Assembly (NCBI GenBank): GCA_012511995.1
Contig: JAAZFA010000271.1
Span: 1 to 10,505, forward strand
Origin: Thermoproteota archaeon
GTDB lineage: Archaea; Thermoproteota; Bathyarchaeia; Bathyarchaeales; Bathycorpusculaceae
Length of the DNA: 10,505 nucleotides
Direction: 5' to 3'
Part shown: one piece after another, positions 6,976-10,505 of the stretch
How the letters are laid out: every line of letters begins with the position of its first letter
Numbering within the stretch: position 1 is the first letter of the stretch
The notes under the pieces: model-generated
What the model was told of the DNA's origin: nothing
Database searches by the model: none
Seen by the model: the letters and a program-made list of their open reading frames with translations, nothing else
Position numbers and translations under genes: made by a program

Positions 6976-7863
6976 GTGATCAAAACAAACGTTGACAAAC
7001 TCATCAAACTCTCAGTAATGGGTGAAATCATCAGCCCCACCCTCAGACAAATATATAAAGTCTCAGCAACAGGTACCCCGTTTGTGCTACCTAGCGTCGG
7101 TGGCATAACTTACAACCTTCGCGTAGGAGACCCAGCAGTTGGATGGGAAGCAGACCATGTTGAACCTGGTATTAGTTTAGAAAACAAAGAGGCTGACCCA
7201 AGTACGGGGCGCTCTGCAAACACCGCCTTCAATGTGTTTTCATGTATAGGAAACCAAGTAATAATGGTCTCTGGTGATGCTAAAGGTGACATAGGTGTAG
7301 TTACAGGTAAACATGGCGGAATAGAACATGTGTTAGCAGATTTTTCTTCTTCAGTGATGGATAAGCTACTTATCGGCGACAGGGTTCTCGTGAAAGCTTT
7401 CGGTGTAGGATTGAGCCTCATTGATTATCCAGATGTCAAAGTATTTAACATGGACCCCTCATTACTTGAAGCGTTAAACCCCCGGCCAAATGGTGAAAAG
7501 CTTGTTGTCCCAGTTACCCACCTTATACCCGCTGCTATTATGGGCTCTGGATTAGGTAGTAGTAGTGTAAATACAGGCGATTATGATATTCAACTATTCG
7601 ACCAAACCGTCATCAAGCAATATAATTTGCAGACTCTTCGCTTAGGTGACATAGTAGCGATCATCGATGCGGATCACTCCTTCGGTAGGATTTTTCATCA
7701 AGGCGCAATATCAGTAGGTGTGGTTGTCCATACTAACTGTTTCTCTGCAGGTCACGGTCCTGGAGTTACAACAATTATGTCATCAACTGAGGGTAAAATT
7801 GTTCCTCAGATAAATTCAAAAGCGAACATAGCTTCCCTCTTAAAATTGAGAGCAGATATATAA
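6976..7863 (+). CDS. DUF4438 domain-containing protein
   Basis: A 295-residue protein matching the DUF4438 family from memory, found in archaea and in thermophilic bacteria such as Thermotoga. Visible marks are VGGITYNLRVGDPAVGWEAD (about 41-60), VEPGIS, a Gly-rich stretch VSGDAKGDIGVVTGKHGG, DRVLVKAFGVGL, the segment PAAIMGSGLGSSSVNTGDYD (about 186-205), and near the C-terminus a His/Asp-rich block, DADHSFGRIFHQG and AGHGPGVTT. The conserved His, Asp and Gly residues suggest a binding or catalytic pocket, but I know of no assigned function. There is no signal peptide or membrane segment, so it is probably cytoplasmic. The GTG start has GAGG (6964-6967) eight bases upstream. eS26 follows 44 bases after the stop on the same strand, probably co-transcribed. 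Confidence 0.85.
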   Translation: MIKTNVDKLIKLSVMGEIISPTLRQIYKVSATGTPFVLPSVGGITYNLRVGDPAVGWEADHVEPGISLENKEADPSTGRSANTAFNVFSCIGNQVIMVSGDAKGDIGVVTGKHGGIEHVLADFSSSVMDKLLIGDRVLVKAFGVGLSLIDYPDVKVFNMDPSLLEALNPRPNGEKLVVPVTHLIPAAIMGSGLGSSSVNTGDYDIQLFDQTVIKQYNLQTLRLGDIVAIIDADHSFGRIFHQGAISVGVVVHTNCFSAGHGPGVTTIMSSTEGKIVPQINSKANIASLLKLRADI

Positions 7864-7907
7864 GAAAGATAATTCAAATAATGGTTAAAAGTAAGGAGTT
7901 AAAACTT

Positions 7908-8201
7908 GTGCCATTTAAGCGAAAAAGCCGGGGAAGATCAAAAGGAAGCAAAGGAAGTAGCACACTAGTTCAATGCGTTAACTGCGGATCGATGGTGCCG
8001 CGTGATAAAGCCAAGAAATCCACACGTCGTGTTTCATTTGTTGAACCTCAACTAGCTAAAGAACTTCGCCAGAAGGGTACCTTCTTAGCATCTTGGGTTG
8101 ATACGAAATATTACTGTATTTCATGTGCTGTGCACCGTGGCATCGTTAAGGTTCGTGCTGAAAACGAACGCCACACAAAGTATCGCCGACCACGATACTA
8201 A
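7908..8201 (+). CDS. rps26e: Small ribosomal subunit protein eS26
   Basis: A component of the 30S subunit, located near the mRNA exit channel. I start at GTG 7908, giving 97 residues beginning MPFKRKSRGRSKGSKGS, which matches the basic N-terminus of the family. AAGGAG (7893-7898) lies nine bases upstream. An in-frame ATG at 7881 would add nine residues (MVKSKELKL) that the family lacks and would bury that Shine-Dalgarno site inside the gene. The zinc-binding cysteines are C23 and C26 (VQCVNCG), C70 and C73 (YYCISCAVHRG). VPRDKAKK and the run from VEPQLAKELRQ are further family blocks. The C-terminus is Arg/Tyr-rich (KYRRPRY). eS26 is absent from euryarchaeotes, so it is useful for placing the host. 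It ends seven bases from the convergent lipid gene. Confidence 0.95.
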   Translation: MPFKRKSRGRSKGSKGSSTLVQCVNCGSMVPRDKAKKSTRRVSFVEPQLAKELRQKGTFLASWVDTKYYCISCAVHRGIVKVRAENERHTKYRRPRY

Positions 8202-8208
8202 GCAGTTT

Positions 8209-8838
8209 TTATCGCTTTTCTTTCTTTAATTCCCTATAAACATGCGACACTCTTTGTGCAACAGTTATACACGATAATATTGCAATTAAAGCCACGCCGT
8301 ATCCCAATAATGGCGGATAAAAGTATCCCATTATGCTGGCAACTGCTAAAATCAGTATACGCTCTGCACGTTCAGCAATACCTACCGACTCCATTTTTAT
8401 GCTTATTACTTCTGCCCGTGCACGAGTGTAACTAACAAGCATTGATGAAATTAGAGCTGTCAAGGTGACAATTATGCCCCAGAATGGTCCGAAAGCTGGG
8501 TTACATAGACCCGCGATTAAAATACCTGCATATGCCGAGGCGTCTGCAAATCTATCTAATACTGAATCAAAAAAACCGCCGAACTTTGTAGTCTGCTGAA
8601 AAGTACGAGCTACGATACCATCCATCGTATCACAGAATCCTGACGCAAGCATAAATCCAACTGAAAAAAACAGGAGCCAACTCAAATCATCCGTCGTTAA
8701 TGCATAACTTGCTGCTGCTGCAATGGCGAGAATAAACCCGATTACGCTGATTTGGTTGGGCGTAAAGCCTAGCTTATTTGCGATTTTTGCCTCGGTTGAA
8801 AGCATCTCTTGAATTCTTTTCTTAAGTTTAGTAAGCAC
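8209..8838 (-). CDS. CDP-alcohol phosphotransferase (AIP synthase-like)
   Basis: A 209-residue integral membrane enzyme that transfers a phosphorylated alcohol onto a CDP-activated lipid. The full signature D-x2-D-G-x2-A-R-x8-G-x3-D-x3-D is present: D70, D73-G74, A77-R78, G87, D91, D95, the two-metal active site. About six hydrophobic segments are visible, such as 30-47, 53-68, 100-115, 119-135 and two in 155-195. In archaea this size and N-terminus (LTKLKKRIQEMLSTEAKIAN, then TPNQIS) fit archaetidylinositol phosphate synthase, which makes polar headgroups from CDP-archaeol and inositol phosphate. Headgroup specificity is inferred; archaetidylglycerol phosphate synthase is the main alternative. 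The GTG start at 8838 has only a weak ribosome site. It is convergent with eS26. Confidence 0.85.
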   Translation of the reverse strand: MLTKLKKRIQEMLSTEAKIANKLGFTPNQISVIGFILAIAAAASYALTTDDLSWLLFFSVGFMLASGFCDTMDGIVARTFQQTTKFGGFFDSVLDRFADASAYAGILIAGLCNPAFGPFWGIIVTLTALISSMLVSYTRARAEVISIKMESVGIAERAERILILAVASIMGYFYPPLLGYGVALIAILSCITVAQRVSHVYRELKKEKR

Positions 8839-8946
8839 ACTCTTTACTCAGCCGACAATGTAGCCAATTATGGGTCGGATGTAAAAAAGTCTTTCTTATC
8901 TGAAACGCAATCATACAACAATTCCTTTCGTTTTTTTTCAATGAAA

Positions 8947-8954
8947 CTTATTAA
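8947..8954 (+). promoter_or_regulatory. Weak TATA candidate for Alba
   Basis: CTTATTAA follows the T-run TTTTTTTT at 8931-8938. It would start transcription near 8978, giving a leader of about 70 bases, long for this window. Within that leader TGACGTT (8978-8984) can pair with AACGTTA (9012-9018) with one G-U pair. The 209-base spacer 8839-9047 otherwise shows nothing. Confidence 0.3.
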
Positions 8955-9047
8955 GTAGTTCTTCCAATATTGGGCAGTGACGTTCTGACGCGCAACAGAG
9001 CGCAAAACAGCAACGTTACACAAAGACACAAAAGGAGTAAAATTGGT

Positions 9048-9338
9048 ATGACCGAAAATGCAGACGTTATCTTCGTCGGAAACAAACCCCCAATGAGCTA
9101 TGTATTAGCAATCATTACGAGCCTCTCCTCAGGCAATCTAGCAGAAATAACCCTCAAAGCAAGAGGCCAAGCCATCACTACTGCAGTTGACGTAGCAGAA
9201 ATTGCTAGAAACCGCTTCATTAAAGACCTCAAGGTCAGCAAAATCGCAATTGGAACTGCTGAGATGCCACCACGTGAGGGCGAGAATAAGTCAAGAATGG
9301 TTTCCACGATGGAGATAACCCTTACTAAAAAAGCGTAA
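9048..9338 (+). CDS. albA: DNA/RNA-binding protein Alba
   Basis: A 96-residue chromatin protein that dimerises, coats and bridges DNA and also binds RNA. ATG 9048 is chosen because AAAGGAG (9031-9037) lies ten bases upstream and the product begins MTENADVIFVGNKPPMSYVL, in register with the family. An earlier in-frame start at 8970 would add 26 residues that look like leader sequence. Family blocks are IFVGNKP (8-14), ITLKARGQAITTAVDVAEIA (about 34-53), RNRFIKDLKV, and the final strand MVSTMEITLTKK. At the key DNA-contact turn, known Alba proteins often read G-K-K-P; here it is G-N-K-P, so the first lysine (K16 in Sulfolobus Alba, the acetylated one) is Asn12 while the second is kept as K13. 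It is convergent with a histone gene. Confidence 0.95.
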   Translation: MTENADVIFVGNKPPMSYVLAIITSLSSGNLAEITLKARGQAITTAVDVAEIARNRFIKDLKVSKIAIGTAEMPPREGENKSRMVSTMEITLTKKA

Positions 9339-9340
9339 AA

Positions 9341-9463
9341 TACACTTAAATATAATCGTGTAAACCAACACCAATCATTCTCTTTCTATTTTTTAGTTTA
9401 GTAATTTTTCGAATATTTAATTTTATTATTCAGAAACAGAAACAAAAAGAAAGAGAAAGTAAA
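9341..9463. terminator. Convergent terminators of Alba and histone
   Basis: The 135-base gap between the two stops has signals for both strands. On the plus strand TACAC (9341-9345) can pair with GTGTA (9358-9362), and a pyrimidine-rich run with T6 at 9389-9394 follows. On the minus strand the purine-rich tract 9431-9463 becomes T/C-rich RNA after the histone stop. These are composition-based calls. Confidence 0.45.
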
Positions 9464-9473
9464 GTTTGTTAAC

Positions 9474-9695
9474 TTATTTTCCCATGACTTTCTTTGAGGC
9501 GATTTCAATATCTTCGGCTTTGATGGTTTTTCTGCCTGCATGTAATGCAAAGTCGAGTGCTTCTTTGGCTATTTTTACTCCGATTTCTTCTAGTTCTTTG
9601 GCTAGTTCTTTTGCTGCTGCTTCGCTTACTCTATCAGCACCTGCTTTTTTGCATAATCTATGCATGGGAGCTACAGCTATTTCTAATTCTGTCAT
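9474..9695 (-). CDS. Archaeal histone
   Basis: A 73-residue histone-fold protein (HMfB-like) that dimerises and wraps DNA. The fold elements are in order: helix 1 with [16 protein letters not shown] (4-19), loop arginine R22 in DRVSEAA, long helix 2 [20 protein letters not shown] (26-45), then [13 protein letters not shown] (54-66), where R55-K56-T57 matches the DNA-binding R-K-T loop, and helix 3 ending KKVMGK. There are no N- or C-terminal tails, as usual for archaea. An unpaired-looking Cys15 in helix 1 is slightly unusual. ATG 9695 has GAGAGA about nine bases upstream, and a TATA box at 9732-9740 gives a short leader. It lies tail-to-tail with Alba and divergent from the TatD gene. Confidence 0.95.
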   Translation of the reverse strand: MTELEIAVAPMHRLCKKAGADRVSEAAAKELAKELEEIGVKIAKEALDFALHAGRKTIKAEDIEIASKKVMGK

Positions 9696-9731
9696 ATCGA
9701 CATCTCTCTAGCTTCTTTTTCTATTTAAGGC

Positions 9732-9740
9732 TATATTTAA
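9732..9740 (-). promoter_or_regulatory. TATA box of the histone gene
   Basis: Read on the minus strand this is TTAAATATA, about 37-45 bases before the ATG, implying a leader of about 15 bases. A second AT-rich element, CTTAAATAG (9721-9729, minus), lies closer. Confidence 0.45.
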
Positions 9741-9802
9741 CCTTTGTTATCTATTTTTCCGCTAAAAGAGTGTTAACTCCATGTTTGATTGCTTAATGGA
9801 AA

Positions 9803-9811
9803 TTTTTAAAG
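9803..9811 (+). promoter_or_regulatory. TATA box of the TatD gene
   Basis: TTTTTAAAG lies about 30-38 bases before ATG 9841. Transcription would start within a few bases of the ATG, so the mRNA is probably leaderless or nearly so, fitting the lack of a Shine-Dalgarno site. Confidence 0.5.
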
Positions 9812-9840
9812 CCTTAACTGTGAATATAGCGCTGAGAAAA

Positions 9841-10505
9841 ATGGACTTAATAGACGCCCACATCCATTTATCGGATGCAGAATATACAAACCACATTGAA
9901 GATGTAATAGCGGACGCTAAAAATGCAGGTGTAAAAGCCTTAATTACAAATTCGATGAATTTTAAAACTTGTCAAAACGACATAAAACTCTCCCAACAAT
10001 ACCCTAATTTAGTTTACCCTGCACTCGGAATTCACCCTTGGAACGTTAACTATCTAGAAGAAAACGAGCTTCAACAAACAATTGACTTTATTTATTCACA
10101 AAAAACTCATGTTATAGCTATAGGTGAAATCGGTTTAGATTATAAATATGAAACCATATGGGAAAAACAAATATTGGTATTCGATAAAATGCTCCATCTA
10201 GCGGAATCTCTCAGCCTCCCAGTTATTATCCACTCCCGCGGTACAACTGACAAAATAGTGGAAATGCTGCCATCTTATCGTCTTAACAAGGTCTTGCTTC
10301 ACTGGTTTAGCCATCCAATGGAAACGCTCGTTAAAGCCATTGATAAGGGCTATTTCATTACTGAAGGTCCACCAGTTACATATTCTAATGGTATACGTGA
10401 GGTTGTGAAAAAAACCCCATTAACTAATCTATTGACTGAGACTGACGGTCCAGTAACCTATTGGAAAAAACCTTACAGTGGTCAATTAACTAAGCCGTCT
10501 TATAT
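9841..10505 (+). CDS. TatD family metal-dependent hydrolase (partial)
   Basis: The reading frame is open from ATG 9841 to the window edge, 221 codons, and lacks its last roughly 30-40 residues. TatD proteins are TIM-barrel metal-dependent hydrolases with DNase activity shown for some members. The metal ligands are visible in order: IDAHIHL near the N-terminus (H7, H9), GIHPW, the glutamate in IGEIGLDY, IIHSRG, LLHWFSH and TETDGP. The N-terminus is as short as in the family and the start is supported by the TATA box at 9803-9811. The final Asp sits in TDGP rather than the common TDAP, a small change. It is divergent from the histone gene with a 145-base shared promoter region. The substrate cannot be inferred. 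Confidence 0.9.
   Translation, partial: MDLIDAHIHLSDAEYTNHIEDVIADAKNAGVKALITNSMNFKTCQNDIKLSQQYPNLVYPALGIHPWNVNYLEENELQQTIDFIYSQKTHVIAIGEIGLDYKYETIWEKQILVFDKMLHLAESLSLPVIIHSRGTTDKIVEMLPSYRLNKVLLHWFSHPMETLVKAIDKGYFITEGPPVTYSNGIREVVKKTPLTNLLTETDGPVTYWKKPYSGQLTKPSY

Noticed and set aside
8970..9047. N-terminal extension of Alba
   Set aside because: The 26 added residues do not resemble Alba and include the Shine-Dalgarno site of ATG 9048.
9466..9796. Plus-strand ORFs opposite the histone gene
   Set aside because: They are low-complexity Leu/Ser/Ala-rich shadows of the histone on the other strand, with no ribosome site.
1..10505. CRISPR array, transposon, integrase or defence island
   Set aside because: No regularly spaced direct repeats, no transposase or recombinase, no terminal repeats and no recognised defence genes. 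The decayed genes at the left end are not flanked by visible insertion-sequence ends.

Overview
The window is chromosomal DNA from an archaeon, most likely of the TACK/Thermoproteota side and plausibly a Bathyarchaeia-type lineage. The sequence shows a thermosome, RNA polymerase subunit RpoK, ribosomal protein eS26, Alba, an archaeal histone and a CDP-alcohol phosphotransferase of the archaeal lipid type. eS26 is known from TACK and Asgard archaea and eukaryotes, not from euryarchaeotes. Having both a histone and Alba argues against Sulfolobales. The lineage is inference; no rRNA is present.

Layout. Positions 1-987 hold no intact gene. The first half is a heavily decayed alpha/beta hydrolase (four frameshifts, two stops, nucleophile serine lost), followed by a second open stretch with one stop that may be the remnant of an EcfT-type transporter subunit. 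At 988-1491 lies an HTH-ACT amino-acid-sensing regulator. A 362-base spacer with an unusual run of inverted repeats precedes the thermosome gene, which is followed 2 bases later by rpoK. A bidirectional terminator separates rpoK from a minus-strand unit: dihydroorotase (pyrC) overlapping a Mut7-C/PIN-like RNase gene, with a possible broken small ORF at its end. Next come a minus-strand CBS-pair/zinc-ribbon protein and a divergent plus-strand pair, DUF4438 protein plus eS26. Convergent to eS26 is an archaetidylinositol phosphate synthase-like membrane enzyme. The right end carries Alba and a histone tail-to-tail, then a TatD hydrolase that runs off the window.

How the genes work together. Most are housekeeping: protein folding (thermosome), transcription (RpoK), translation (eS26), chromatin (Alba, histone), pyrimidine synthesis (dihydroorotase) and membrane lipid synthesis (CDP-alcohol phosphotransferase). 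Promoters look archaeal: AT-rich TATA-like boxes about 25-40 bases before short leaders, with Shine-Dalgarno sites where leaders are long or genes are internal. Several starts are GTG or TTG and are chosen from Shine-Dalgarno placement.

I see no tRNA, rRNA, CRISPR array, insertion sequence or defence system. The points most worth a second look are the pseudogene pair at the left end, the hairpin cluster before the thermosome, the Alba/histone pair with an Asn at a key Alba lysine position, and the possibly frameshifted small gene downstream of the Mut7-C gene.
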